Below are positions 24,801 to 32,699 of a stretch of 64,000 bases of DNA, piece after piece. The number at the start of each line of letters is the position of its first letter. Positions within the stretch are counted from its first letter, which is position 1. The notes below the pieces were generated by a model. That model was not told where the DNA came from, did no database searches, and worked only from the letters and a program-made list of their open reading frames with translations. A program made the translations under genes and the position numbers. Source of the stretch: Sipunculus nudus (taxonomy: Eukaryota; Annelida; Sipuncula; Golfingiida; Sipunculidae); contig CM049311.1 of the NCBI GenBank assembly GCA_026874595.1, forward strand, positions 56,938,453 through 57,002,452. The letters are read 5' to 3'.

Positions 24801-27800
24801 TGTAAGTTGGTGAATTCATAGGCACTTATTTTTGTATGTAACATCCTTAAGTCCTCTGTGTGCTCTCAAATTTGATGAAGCAGTTTGCAATGTTTGGTGC
24901 TCTTTATTGCACATGCCCAAAATTTACTTTAAACATTTGGTGGTGGACCACTCCACTCACACAGAAACATAAATGGTAGTGAGAAACGAAGGGAGAACAA
25001 CAGTTTTTCATGTATTTGCTGAAATTTATAACAATCTATTTTGTTAAAATTGATTTTATATTTTTTTAGTCTGAAACTAAGTAAGAATTGTACAGAAACT
25101 TGAATCAAGATAAAGAATCAATAATTGAATCGATCCTGGGGGGTCTCACACTTCACAGGCCTAATCAATACATAAATCATATGGCTATACCCGAATCCTG
25201 TTCATTGTACTTGTAAAGACTTTCAGTGAGCATGACAGAAATACAACGTGAAAGGGATTAGCAATTTGTGTTTTAACTCCAATCCTTTACTGATATAGTA
25301 TTACAATAACTATCATGTTTTAAAAAAATGCGGTGAGTTTGAAATTATTTCATGAAATTCACAAACAAAAAGGACTTAGATTCTTAAAATTTTGTCCTAA
25401 TGTTTTTTCAGGCTAATATATCATTCAACATTTATTTTTAACTAATATCTAATAATCTAAAATTTGTGAAAGTCACAAAAATTATAGGGATACTTTACAC
25501 AATTACTTTTTTTTTTAAATTAAAAACTGTTAAGTAATTTTTGGATGAATCATCAAAACTTTTAAACAATGCAGAAAACTTTAACAGCTCTTACAAAAAT
25601 AATCAGACATAAAAGAATGAGCTAGCTGTCCTCATATTACAAAGCTCAGTCAAGTGAATACCTGTGTTTTGTCCGTATAAACCTGATCCAAATGCAGCAG
25701 ACAGCTGTGACGGGGAAGGGGATGACATAATCTGTGAACAGAATCAAAGTTTGAGTGTTTTATTCATGTGTACACAAATATACCAACAGAAATCATGATG
25801 CTAAAAGTTCCTGTAGTAGCAGCCTATAATCTTATTTTATACACATGTTGATGTTCACTACAATTAACTTTCAGAAAAGGTAACACTGTTATTTCTTTTG
25901 GTATTTACAATTAAAACAAAGCTGGCCACAAAACATATCTTTAACATATAAAACATGACTGACTAATTTTAGCATGCCAAAGTGCCAAACCCTTGACCCA
26001 TGGTTTCCATCTGTAATTAATGTTCAAATTAATATAAATATTTTTCTTTTGTAATTTTCACTGATAGTTTCTAAGACATAAAATAATGCTTTATGACTAA
26101 TTTCAATCAAGGGTTAAATGATATTGGTCAACAGGCAGATATGATGGAGAATGCACATACTTATATACATATATCAAAAGATTTGGTTCTGGTCCTGTGA
26201 AATGTCCCACCTACCTCCTTATCTGTCCTGAACATATTCTGACTGTTAAAGTAGAAACTTGGCTCACTGTCATCTTCTTCTCCAAAGAAGCCCTGGATGA
26301 GAGAAACAATATTACAGTGATCATAAAAGGTAATCTGGTGTTTTATTACATACAATATTACATATTACAAAATTTAGCTATGTTTATGAGCTATATTCAG
26401 TTGAAGAACCTGGCCCATACTCAGACTTCTACACCTGAACAACAGATCTTATGGATTCTGACAATTAAGGTTGTCAACTTTGATTGTTTGAGCATTGCTG
26501 AATACCTTTCTAAAGCAAAACATGCAATTCTATATGGCTAGACTACATTAGTGTATACAGCATTATCACTATGTGGAAAGTGACTGTTCCTGTATTGTTT
26601 GTGATGATAGTATCTCCCTGACTTCTGTCTGTGTGCACACACTTTAAGTTCATTAATGAAACTAGAATACGGGTAGTCAACAAGCGACTATGTGTATCCG
26701 CCAAAATCAGAGTGGAACGGGTGAAGCGAAGCATGGATTGAGTGGCAAAGGAAATAGAGTGAGGTGTGTTGCGGATGTCTGCAGCCAAAATGTGTATGTA
26801 GGTGGCGCCACCTGCCAAAAAAATCAAGAAAGCTATCCAAGATGTATAAACATGCAAAATTTACGCAGATAAGTCAAAAAACCCCTACTGAGATATGAGT
26901 GATTTTAGCCCACGGCAGACAAACAGACAGACGCTGTGCAAAAATGGTTGCAGGTGGTCCCCCCAGTTTTGTGAATGATAAAGAGCTATGTTAGATATAT
27001 ACACATGCAACATTTTGGCCAAATCGGTCAAACAGTTTCCGAGATATGAGCTTAGATGTCTGCAGCGTAAACAAGAAAGTTGTTGGCACCACGTCATAAA
27101 ATCAAGAAAGCTGTCCAGGATGTATAAACCTGCAAAATTTTAGGCAGATTTGTCAAACCACTGCCGAGATATGAGTGATTTTATCTCATGGCAGACAAAC
27201 AGAAAGACGCTGTGCAAAAGCCACCAGTTTTGCGTAAGATAAAGAGCTATGTGAGATCTATTCACATGCAAATTTTCAGGAAGATACGCCAAACCATTCC
27301 GGGGATATATGCATGGATGTCTGCAGCCTGAACGTGAATGTAGGTGGCGCCACCTGTCATAAAATCAGGAAAGCTATCAAGGATACGCATGCCGAATTTC
27401 AGGTGAATTAGTCAAACCACTGCAGAGATACGAGTGATTTTAACCCAAGGCAGATGAACAGATGGACACTGTGCAAACATGGTTGCAAGTGGTGCCACCA
27501 TTTTTTGTGCATGTTATAAAGCTATCCATGGGCTACATTTGTACAAATTTGTTTTTCCCTGATTGGTCAAACAGTTCCCGAGCTATGTGGGTTTATGTGT
27601 GGAAACAGACGCACAGATGGACGCAGAGCACAGAGGAAAGGTGAGAGGTCACAACAAAATCGGGGCACAGCAGTTCACGTGACCCGAACATACTCCCGGG
27701 TTTCGAAAAGTTCCGCCCAGCGGTTACGGAGGAGTTCTCCCAACACCTACTTGGCGGCAGTGGGCTGAAAACAGTATCCGCAAAACCCTGTTTTGGCAGA

Positions 27801-29561
27801 TACAATGATAAAACTATTGAAGTACTGGGTGTATTTATGAAGATTATGTGACTTTGATTACCCTACCTGCTTCTTTTGTTTGCTCTGTGCCATGCCTGCT
27901 GCTGAATTAGTACCTGCTGCTCCACCAGCAGTGCCCCCACCCCCTCCTCCCCCACCCTTCCTGTTCATATTGTTGTACCTAAAATATACAAATACAATAA
28001 ATTAAATCCAAACAAAGAAAAAGCTTGTTATTGTTACCTCATGTGTACTTCAGAGACAGAGATGGGCTGTTTTTACACAGAGTTCAAGAAAACACTGAGG
28101 ACAAATTTAGTCTTATACTGTTACACAGGAGTGAAAAGGAATACAGGAATTGCAAACTGACATGTTACTCCAGGTTCAAATAGCGTCTCTCTTAATCTGA
28201 GCTTTTTTTCCCGATCATTAATCTTATACATGATCTCATTTATATTTGTATGCTTGACTTATTACTATTGGTACATTATAAATTATCAGTACTGGAAAAT
28301 CAAACCCTGGTCAGTGGTTCGAGTTTACAATAAAATGCCTGTATAAACTATACAGAAACTTGTACCAGAATCCTAGTATAAAAAATAATACATGAGTGAA
28401 AGTGAGCAATTCATTAACATTGACAGAGTCAGACAGTAATAACTACTGATAATTTGTGAAAATGATATGCAACTTGACAGTCTAAAGATCACTTTAAAAG
28501 CTACTTACTGACTTGGCCAGCCAAACTGATCAGACCCAAACCTTAAACACAAAAGTATACACATCCAAATCAATCATCAGGCAAAGTCATGCAGAAAGCA
28601 GCACAGGTGAAGCAACAGGGTTACATGACATGGACATTATATGAATGGTAACTTTTTAATAAAGAAACAGTCACACATAAACTTATGAATACTGAGAAGA
28701 GAGTAAATATCAAATAGATCAGAAACTTATTTTATTTATTTTTAATGAAAAATACATGGTATTTTACATTTTAAATTCTAATGTTATTGGAGAGGGTCCA
28801 GATATATTTATCTATGATACACTGACACAAGGTATTAGACACCTCTAGTTTTGCCTAACACATTTACCAAACAAACTTTGCCAGTGTTATGATTTTCTTG
28901 AAGGCATGCACTGGTCTGATGGTAATATGTGAAATTTTCTCTGTATGATACTATGAAGAATTTTTCAGGACTGAGTGGGCAGTTCACCAGTTATTAAATA
29001 ACAAGATACCTGGTTTACCTGAAGCACAAAGAAGTTTGTCAAAGGAGAAGGATCTAAACCATCTTTTTGTTTACAATTATAATCAGGCCAATTTGGTCAA
29101 ACCATTTCTGTTATTCACATAGTTTGCGCTTATCTTTTACTTTAAAATTTCACTTTCAAGGTAATTTTAACTATTTCTCAAGTTAGACAGTAAACACTTA
29201 AAACATGTAAAGTAAAATACATGAAATTTGCTTTCTTGTGTTCAGTGTTAAATGGATCAGCTTTGAGTATCCTCTTGGCACTAAGAAAAGAATCCAGAAA
29301 GAACCCTGAATAAATCAGCTAAAAGAACTTTATCTTCTTTAAAATCATACAATGCAAAAACAAAATGTATTTTCAACTTGAGAATGAAACTAAAGAGTCG
29401 GGCATGTCTTTAAATTAATTAAAAATCTGTGATAATAGAGCACTGAAAATGTGAGTGAATTCTTTCAATCATAGGAACCCTCAACTTACCAAGTTTTTTA
29501 TTCTGTGATTTTAGGTAAACATTGAGAATAATACAAACACTTACTGCCCCATTCCTGCCAT
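683..29561 (-). CDS. CNOT2: CNOT2, CCR4-NOT complex subunit 2 (5' thirteen coding exons; 3' end outside window)
   Basis: CNOT2 is a scaffold subunit of the CCR4-NOT deadenylase complex. It pairs with CNOT3 through its C-terminal NOT box and anchors to CNOT1, acting in mRNA deadenylation and transcriptional control. The exons are 29545-29561, 28509-28541, 27867-27978, 26215-26292, 25662-25731, 21685-21826, 20752-20859, 19975-20054, 19579-19677, 3889-3972, 2754-2794, 1633-1750 and 683-839. All have GT-AG borders, and phases agree across every junction. They give 379 codons plus 2 nt. Landmarks matching vertebrate CNOT2 from memory are LYGQ (98-101), DLSEFPTL (222-229), EDFPALP (265-271), FPGDRSS (309-315) and the segment from VGMVTDQFGM to NLNSPE (335-380). 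Gly runs at 25-32 and 118-123 lie in a low-complexity N-terminus that is poorly conserved. The NOT-box exons are missing because the window ends. The intron between residues 246 and 247 is 15.6 kb and packed with TEs. Confidence 0.95.
1633..1750 (-). CDS. CNOT2: CNOT2 exon with FPGDRSS motif
   Basis: Residues 289-327 contain KDGARFPGDRSSNNAKRGIQ, aligning with vertebrate DGPKFPGDKSS and KKGIQVLPDG. The acceptor is ttttcag at 1751 and the donor is gtaagtgg. Another AG 24 nt upstream is less likely because it would add untested residues before the conserved block. Confidence 0.94.
2754..2794 (-). CDS. CNOT2: CNOT2 41-nt exon
   Basis: A short exon codes NPPTAGTADSARKT (residues 275-288), with ttgcag acceptor and gtaagt donor. 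It corresponds in position to the poorly conserved Ser/Asn/Lys linker of vertebrate CNOT2. Support comes from splice sites and from phase fit to both neighbours. Confidence 0.82.
3889..3972 (-). CDS. CNOT2: CNOT2 exon with second DFPAL motif
   Basis: Residues 247-274 read GTVIKQSQEQAPEF, then QIQQEDFPALPGAQ. Vertebrate CNOT2 has a similar MVTKP..EQSQDF..HNEDFPALPG block. The acceptor used here is gataacag at 3973. A near-copy of it (taataacag, alternative exon start 4008) lies 36 nt upstream and would add 12 in-frame residues, GSTNTVLSHVIT. Confidence 0.92.
4895..5155. repeat. V-family unit, isolated
   Basis: About 260 bp matching the roughly 305-bp tandem unit of the V element at 7.4-8.0 kb and 14.25-14.5 kb. 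The shared order is TCAAGG-CACTCTCATAGG, CATAACCTATATCTATGTAT, GAAATYTGTCCA, CTCAGAACTGTCAAGTGGCA, AAAGGTGGTGCCACC. No termini are preserved. Confidence 0.7.
5200..5850. promoter_or_regulatory. CpG- and CCAAT-rich stretch inside the large CNOT2 intron
   Basis: Much richer in G+C and CpG than its surroundings. It has CCAAT boxes (GTCCAATCAG near 5264, AGCCAATCAT near 5321, inverted ATTGG near 5702), a CCCCTGACGTGG CRE-like site near 5402 and an 11-kDa-scale region without repeats. An ORF at 5590-5778 begins MQREQFEFDRKLDHQAALEA. It could be an alternative or antisense promoter, or the remnant of a GC-rich insertion. No start site or gene can be shown. Confidence 0.25.
5865..7351. mobile_element. 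T1 TIR element, copy 1
   Basis: The left end reads GTATTTCCTTGAACAGACGC and the right end is its inverse, GCGTCTGTTCAAGGAAATAC. Both flank subterminal GCC..TTAAATAG..GCC motifs. The length is about 1.49 kb. The middle has two ~180-bp tandem units (about 6600-6960) holding ACCAATGTTACCAGTTGTAT. No transposase is present. It is a non-autonomous DNA transposon of unassigned superfamily. Target duplications are not clear. Confidence 0.75.
7352..8282. mobile_element. V element, uninterrupted copy
   Basis: Two full ~308-bp tandem units (from about 7374 and 7682) and a diverged third lead into a single-copy tail. The tail ends in a hairpin, GTATCCCC TGGTT GGGGATAC, followed by AATT. Each unit carries a TCAAGGTCAAGGTCACTC-like box and a GGTGGCGCCACC-like palindrome. 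It serves as the empty-site reference for the interrupted copy at 14.2-17.8 kb. Confidence 0.65.
8409..10600. mobile_element. Foldback-type element with ~480-bp complex inverted repeats
   Basis: The arms 8409-8893 and 10130-10600 are inverted copies of each other. The outer 300 bp of each is a mosaic of the 12-bp palindrome TCGCCTAGGCGA and of GAGTTTAAAATCCG blocks in both orientations. The outermost bases are TATATATGTCAGAGACGAG on both sides. The inner part of each arm is AT-rich (TTAATGTTAATTATTACATT). The loop (8894-10129) is AT-rich with no coding sequence. A ~110-bp unit is tandemly doubled at about 10000-10205. Target duplications cannot be defined because the flanks are (TA)n. Confidence 0.85.
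10954..12703 (-). mobile_element. Y-family element, intact copy
   Basis: On the minus strand it runs from TTTCTAGCTCAGCTGACTAT (12.70 kb) to GACCCATGGGTTCCTTGTTT (10.954 kb), about 1.75 kb. It contains a GC-rich internal box (12000-12070) shared with 47.4 and 57.1 kb. It keeps the empty target site GACTTTTTTTATGATAATAA near 12296, which is filled by other elements in two further Y copies. No ORF of note. Confidence 0.75.
13640..14165. repeat. Tandem units with TGACCTTTGACC boxes
   Basis: About one and a half copies of a ~320-bp unit. Each holds GTGACCTTGACCTTTGA, a GACCCAAAA box, GCAGGTGAACTATATGTGCA and a TTAAAATGCATCCAC box. They lead into V-type units at 14.24 kb and are probably the 5' part of the same element. 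Confidence 0.6.
14682..17693 (-). mobile_element. Z-family element, 3.0 kb, inserted in V
   Basis: On the minus strand it begins TTTTTTGCGAACCTGTGAGC (17.69 kb), followed by CGTCCGTCGTC-type tracts, and ends AGGCCTGTAGGCCTTGTT (14.68 kb). It contains degenerate ~400-bp units with GGCCGATGCAGGTGGCGACA and a minisatellite of ~35-bp CTGGCTGCACTGAGTGAAC units (15440-15740). A 178-bp mini-X element interrupts it at 14859-15036. Non-autonomous. Confidence 0.75.
14859..15036 (-). mobile_element. Mini-X element (178 bp) inside Z
   Basis: Only the two ends of the X family remain. On the minus strand it runs from TTTTTAGCTCAGCTGACTGT to CCCATGGGTCCCTAG, with a GTCCGTCGTCCAT-like stretch between. The Z copy at 62110-62125 reads ACACAAAAATAATTGTAGCT without it, which proves a discrete insertion. 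Confidence 0.8.
18111..19538. mobile_element. T1 TIR element, copy 2
   Basis: About 1.43 kb between TGTATTTCCTTGATCAGACC and its inverse GGCGTCTGATCAAGGAAATA. Its internal order matches copy 1 at 5.9 kb, including the tandem units with CCAATGTTACCAGTTGAA (about 18880-19190). Stop codons in these units show they are not coding. Confidence 0.75.
19579..19677 (-). CDS. CNOT2: CNOT2 exon with first DFPxL-type motif
   Basis: Residues 214-246 carry LDLSEFPTLGNRSS (221-234), matching vertebrate LDLSDFPALADRN, then an NPIPSARNY tail. The acceptor is atttcag and the donor gtgagt. After this exon comes a 15.6-kb intron (3973-19578). The region precedes the CNOT1-anchoring segment in the vertebrate protein. 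Confidence 0.95.
19975..20054 (-). CDS. CNOT2: CNOT2 exon, Ser/Thr-rich linker
   Basis: Residues 187-213 read STSTTTASMSSITAFGRTQN, then KGGSLLF. They resemble the vertebrate MSSSLGSP/FG-rich stretch before the LDLSDFP motif. The exon is 80 nt with tacag acceptor and gtaagt donor. It is phase-consistent with both neighbours. Confidence 0.87.
20752..20859 (-). CDS. CNOT2: CNOT2 exon, Met/Asn/Gln-rich
   Basis: Residues 151-186 read RTMLSSMNRSLMMQQNPQ, then AAIGNQLKRQNPISSGFA. The acceptor is a long pyrimidine run ending ttccag, the donor is gtgtgt, and the phase is 2/2. It aligns loosely with vertebrate stretches rich in NRSLSQG and MNHSQ. Coding status rests on frame continuity on both sides. 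Confidence 0.88.
21685..21826 (-). CDS. CNOT2: CNOT2 exon, Gly/Gln-rich
   Basis: Residues 104-150 contain QQRGITGGGGGGFQRNTTPT, then SLGGSFPMSLPQQQPTSPN. This is low-complexity, consistent with the disordered middle of CNOT2. The acceptor is cctgcag at 21827. An X-family element in the same orientation ends only about 10 nt upstream of that AG, so the branch point must lie in TE-derived sequence. Confidence 0.9.
21827..25661 (-). other. CNOT2 intron with a full X element
   Basis: A 3.8-kb intron whose first 2.64 kb next to the downstream exon is an X element in gene orientation. The remaining 24472-25661 is AT-rich and shows nothing recognisable. Confidence 0.65.
21835..24471 (-). mobile_element. 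X-family element, full length, sense to CNOT2
   Basis: On the minus strand it runs from TTTTTAGCTCAGCTGACTAT (24.47 kb) through TCCGTCCGT tracts to GACCCATGGGTCCCTTGTTT (21.84 kb). It contains two copies of a ~680-bp module, each starting near CCATGGCACGTTT, and a perfect 24-bp palindrome at 22240-22263. The 3' end lies next to the acceptor of the exon at 21685-21826. No transposase. Confidence 0.82.
25662..25731 (-). CDS. CNOT2: CNOT2 exon with LYGQ motif
   Basis: Residues 81-103 begin IMSSPSPSQLS and end with FGSGLYGQNT. They match the vertebrate region that reads ASPSTSGQLSQFGASLYGQ. The exon is 70 nt with ttcacag acceptor and gtattc donor, starting in phase 0 and ending after one base of the next codon. 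Confidence 0.92.
26215..26292 (-). CDS. CNOT2: CNOT2 exon, acidic/aromatic motif
   Basis: Residues 55-80 (GFFGEEDDSEPSFYFNSQNM then FRTDKE) align with the vertebrate CNOT2 N-terminal stretch of acidic residues, tyrosines, a Ser-Met-Phe and a SEKD-like end. The exon is 78 nt in phase 0/0, with catccag acceptor and gtaggt donor. Confidence 0.9.
26655..27805. mobile_element. W element (relative of the Z core) with ~277-bp tandem units
   Basis: The order from AAGCGACTATGTGTATCCGC through GGTGGCGCCACCTGCC units to GTCCATCTGTKCATCTGCC-type boxes is the reverse of 44660-45680 in the plus-strand Z. The far end carries a hairpin GTATCCGC..GGCAGATAC followed by AATGAT, as in V elements. It fills most of the CNOT2 intron 26293-27866. 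Confidence 0.6.
27867..27978 (-). CDS. CNOT2: CNOT2 exon, poly-Gly N-terminal region
   Basis: Residues 17-54 begin YNNMNRK, followed by eight glycines, an Ala/Gly/Thr-rich linker and a basic tail QSKQKKQ. The acceptor is ttttag and the donor gtaggg, with phase 2 in and 0 out. The sequence is low-complexity and unconserved in detail. Assignment rests on the unbroken frame into the next exon, which is recognisable. Confidence 0.85.
27979..28508 (-). other. CNOT2 intron, unremarkable
   Basis: AT-rich intron between the poly-Gly exon and the microexon. Nothing recognised. Confidence 0.7.
28509..28541 (-). CDS. CNOT2: CNOT2 33-nt microexon
   Basis: A 33-nt exon completes a split Gln and adds FGSDQFGWPS, ending in phase 2. 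It has a tttaag acceptor and a strong gtaagtag donor. The length is a multiple of three, so skipping it would keep the frame. It is too short for ORF prediction and was identified by phase matching to both neighbours and by F/G-rich residues in keeping with this disordered region. Confidence 0.75.
28542..29544 (-). other. CNOT2 intron, unremarkable
   Basis: AT-rich intron between the microexon and the start-codon exon. No repeat family seen. Confidence 0.7.
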
Positions 29562-29595
29562 GCCTTTCAAAAAAGTTGCGGACAGTTACATTCAC
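29545..29595 (-). CDS. CNOT2: CNOT2 exon with start codon (coding 29545-29561)
   Basis: The acceptor is tttatttcag at 29596 and the donor is gtaagtg. The exon carries 34 nt of 5'UTR, with an in-frame TAA and no intervening ATG, then the start codon at 29561 coding MAGMG plus 2 nt. The overlapping frame is open (VNVTVRNFFERHGRNG) but cannot continue into the next exon in a CNOT2-like way, so the ATG frame was chosen. It runs without a break through the next exons. Confidence 0.8.
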
Positions 29596-31379
29596 CTGAA
29601 ATAAATAAAGATGAACAAATATGAACTGGAGGTCTATATTCTTGTTCAAATCTAAATAATAAGTACTGCAATTTTGATCATAATCATTATACAAACAACT
29701 TGATAACAAGAGCTCATAATTCACCTATTTGTCTTGTGACCTCTGACCTCATTAAATAAGCATGGATTTTGCCAGGAATCAAAGTTAAGAGAGATATTAT
29801 ATGAGATATTATATTGGTTAATATTTTGTCAAGTTTCATCCGGATCCATCATATTCCTGGTAAGTTATGGTGGCGACAACAAAAAACAGAAGCCTAGTGA
29901 CCTCTTACATTTGCATGCATTTTAATCAAACTATCTTTGGAGAGATAGTATATTGCTAAGTGGTTTAAATGAGGTTCTTGAAAATCCATCAAAGCCCTGG
30001 TCATTTATACCGCCGACACTTAAAGTTAACTGAAACGCAAACATGCAGACAGACCATGGGACACAATAATATTTCCCTTCTCATACATGAAATATTGATT
30101 AAACTGTGGGAATGCCCATTTTTTCTCTTTTTTGCCTTTTATAAGTAAAACTTTCTGTTAAAAGATATAGCAACAAACAAAAACTAAATTAACTTTTCAA
30201 AGATGAAATCAACATTGTCAGATTAAAACTGGTTACTTCTGAAGTAGAGGGCAAATAGGATATAATTCCTAAGGTCTACTATGGAAATAAGTATACCTCA
30301 CAAAATGTAAGGTTACTTTTTGTGCGCCTTTTTCCTGACTTCTATCACCTGCAGATTTTATAAATTATTAATGTAATTTTGATAGAATATGTAATTATAT
30401 GTATCCATTTTATTGTGAGTAATCTGAAATATGTCTTTGGTGTGAATAAAACAAATAAATAAATCAACAGTGTACTGTAACAGAACAACGTTTCGGGTAC
30501 ATAGAAAGGATGTCACCGGTTTTGAAGTGGCCAGTGTGACAAGGTGCTGAAGGTGGTCTTACCATTGTGACCTTTTCACAAAGGGACAAGCACAAGGCCT
30601 TCATCTGGATTTCAATAGTTGTTTCAGGTCACACCATCAGATAGTAAAAACAATATTGAATTTGTGCTTATGGTCCCAGCACACTCATTCCTGCTCTAAT
30701 TATGAACTCTGAAGGTCACATTAACTATAGTGTACATACTAACCTTAAGTGAAAATCTGATATTATAGATAAATATAAACTGTGACACAGTCTAAAACTA
30801 GTAAAAGGATATATGGTATAAGTGCATTATAGGTGACCTGCTGCAAAAGGGCACTACTCATACTTAAATTTCCTTTGAGTCGAGGTTAATGTTGTCTTAT
30901 TTTATTTGAATCTTATAAAAATGTTTGAATGTTGATGGAATCGTCGTCATGTTCATTCCATGTGGGAGTAAGAAAAATAAGGACAGACCATCCATAAGGA
31001 AGCCAGCCTTAGGCAGGTCACCTGTACTGCACTTTTACCAGATATATATCCTATAAACAACAACATCAATAGACAACAGTGCACCCCTCCCCTTTTATTT
31101 TGTAACAGCTGAATTTAACTCTGCTCAATACACAGCTACACTTTGTAATAGTTTGTCAATTCAGGCAGGTATCGGCACATAAATTCTCTCTGTCAGGACA
31201 CAGCCAGTCTGTTAGCAGTTAGATAACTGAAACTGAGTTTGGCAGACGGAGGGGTAACAACAAAGCATAGCCATAGATGGTCACTGCGTGACTGAGGACT
31301 CTGCCGTCTTGGCAGTCTTGCTGTATCAAACCTCTATCACATGCAGGGTCATAAATTCAAAATAATGAACAAAGATGAT
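29596..31379 (-). other. Probable CNOT2 5'UTR intron
   Basis: About 1.8 kb between the start-codon exon and the putative promoter. No coding exon and no recurring repeat were found in it. Confidence 0.5.
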
Positions 31380-31600
31380 ACTCTGCATAATCCTTTTGGT
31401 CTGAGGGTTTGATATTTTCATTATTACCTAATTTCCACGAGAGCTGTTTACTAACTGTCGGGGCTATGCACCTACACTGGCTTCATACACCGTCGCGTCA
31501 GGCACTCTGAGTATAAGTCAATTCCAAGATGGCGGCATGCCTGTCAAATCTGACCTTTGACCCGTGGTAAAGATCCCATATGTAATATCTCACCACCAAG
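31380..31600 (-). promoter_or_regulatory. Putative CNOT2 promoter and 5' non-coding exon
   Basis: This is the most CpG-rich stretch upstream of the CNOT2 start. The plus strand carries AAGATGGCGGC near 31525-31535, the YY1-type box common at housekeeping transcription starts. About 20 bp away is TGACCTTTGACCC, a DR1-like nuclear-receptor site. On the minus strand a donor-like ATTAG|GTAATA ends at 31428 and could splice to the acceptor at 29595. The first coding exon holds 34 nt of untranslated sequence with an in-frame TAA, so an upstream non-coding exon is required. Placing it here is inference. Confidence 0.45.
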
Positions 31601-31947
31601 ATCTGCTTACGGAATATCAAATGGTTAAACTTGATGTATGAACATAAAATTTAATGGAGTAAAAATGGTAAAATGAAGAAAGGGGCCATAAAAAATTGGT
31701 AATAAATTTTAAAAAATGCGACCTCTATACTGATAAGAAAATTAATTAATTTTATTAATTTAATTATCGTTTATGTTTTCATTGTGTGTATACTTGTATG
31801 CGCGTTTTAAAAAAATGCATTTGGTAAATATATACACAAATATAAGTTGTACAATAGTCGTACCGATATATTACGGGTACATGATTTCAAATGTTAAATT
31901 GTTCACGACAGTTCTGTATCATCAAGTCATTAATTTATTATCAGGTC

Positions 31948-31948
<1 letters not shown>

Positions 31949-31983
<35 letters not shown>

Positions 31984-32010
31984 TGAATATGTGTGTGTGT
32001 TTGTGTGTAT
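31949..32010. repeat. (ATT)n and (TG)n microsatellites
   Basis: A run of about ten ATT units is followed by a TGTGTG-rich stretch. A second ATT/AAT run lies at about 32161-32188. The two lie about 400-650 bp from the putative CNOT2 start region, in the intergenic space. Confidence 0.9.
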
Positions 32011-32699
32011 GTGTTATAAGCATTGCAAAGACCAAAATCTTAACTCCTTGTATATTATGGATGAATATGGTGAAAGACTGATGGACCAAAAAATGAAACT
32101 AATAATTATTCAAATAAAATAAATATCATATGTTCTAAGCTTGTTCATTCCTTTATTCCATAATAATAATTATTATTATTATTATTTTGTATAAAGGATT
32201 GGTCGAACTGTGTCAAAATATATGCTTTTTGATTAAATATGGACAATTATCAGATATTGGGGTACTGATGAGATACAACCAATATGGAAGCGAAATAACG
32301 TTAACCATGAAGCTGAACTTGCATGCAATGCAATAACACAAACATTCCGCCAGGAGGACAAACGAGAAGTTTCCGTAGGATTGCTTTCGGTAGGTCAAGG
32401 ACAGAGCTGTCAAGGTTGGCCACCGCGAAAGTCAATTTATTGGAGAGGTGAAATATCTATTTGAATATTACATGTAATTCATTGGTAAGGAGAACAAATT
32501 GTGACCATTCAATTTTAAATTTTCGTCTCATTCTAGCTGTATGATTTGTATGAAGTGGCATCTGGGATAAATTGCCATTATAGCAATATCCAAACCTTAA
32601 CTACTTCAATTATCGCCACCACGTCCAAGGGGTGTATACTACTATACTATATAGTCTGTTTCATCCCCTCATGTCCACCTTTTATTTGCTGTGAAATTT

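Noticed and set aside
29419-29724. Alternative reading VNVTVRNFFERHGRNGA across the first CNOT2 coding exon
   Set aside because: This frame runs on only in intron and does not join the next exons as CNOT2. The ATG frame (MAGMGQ) does.
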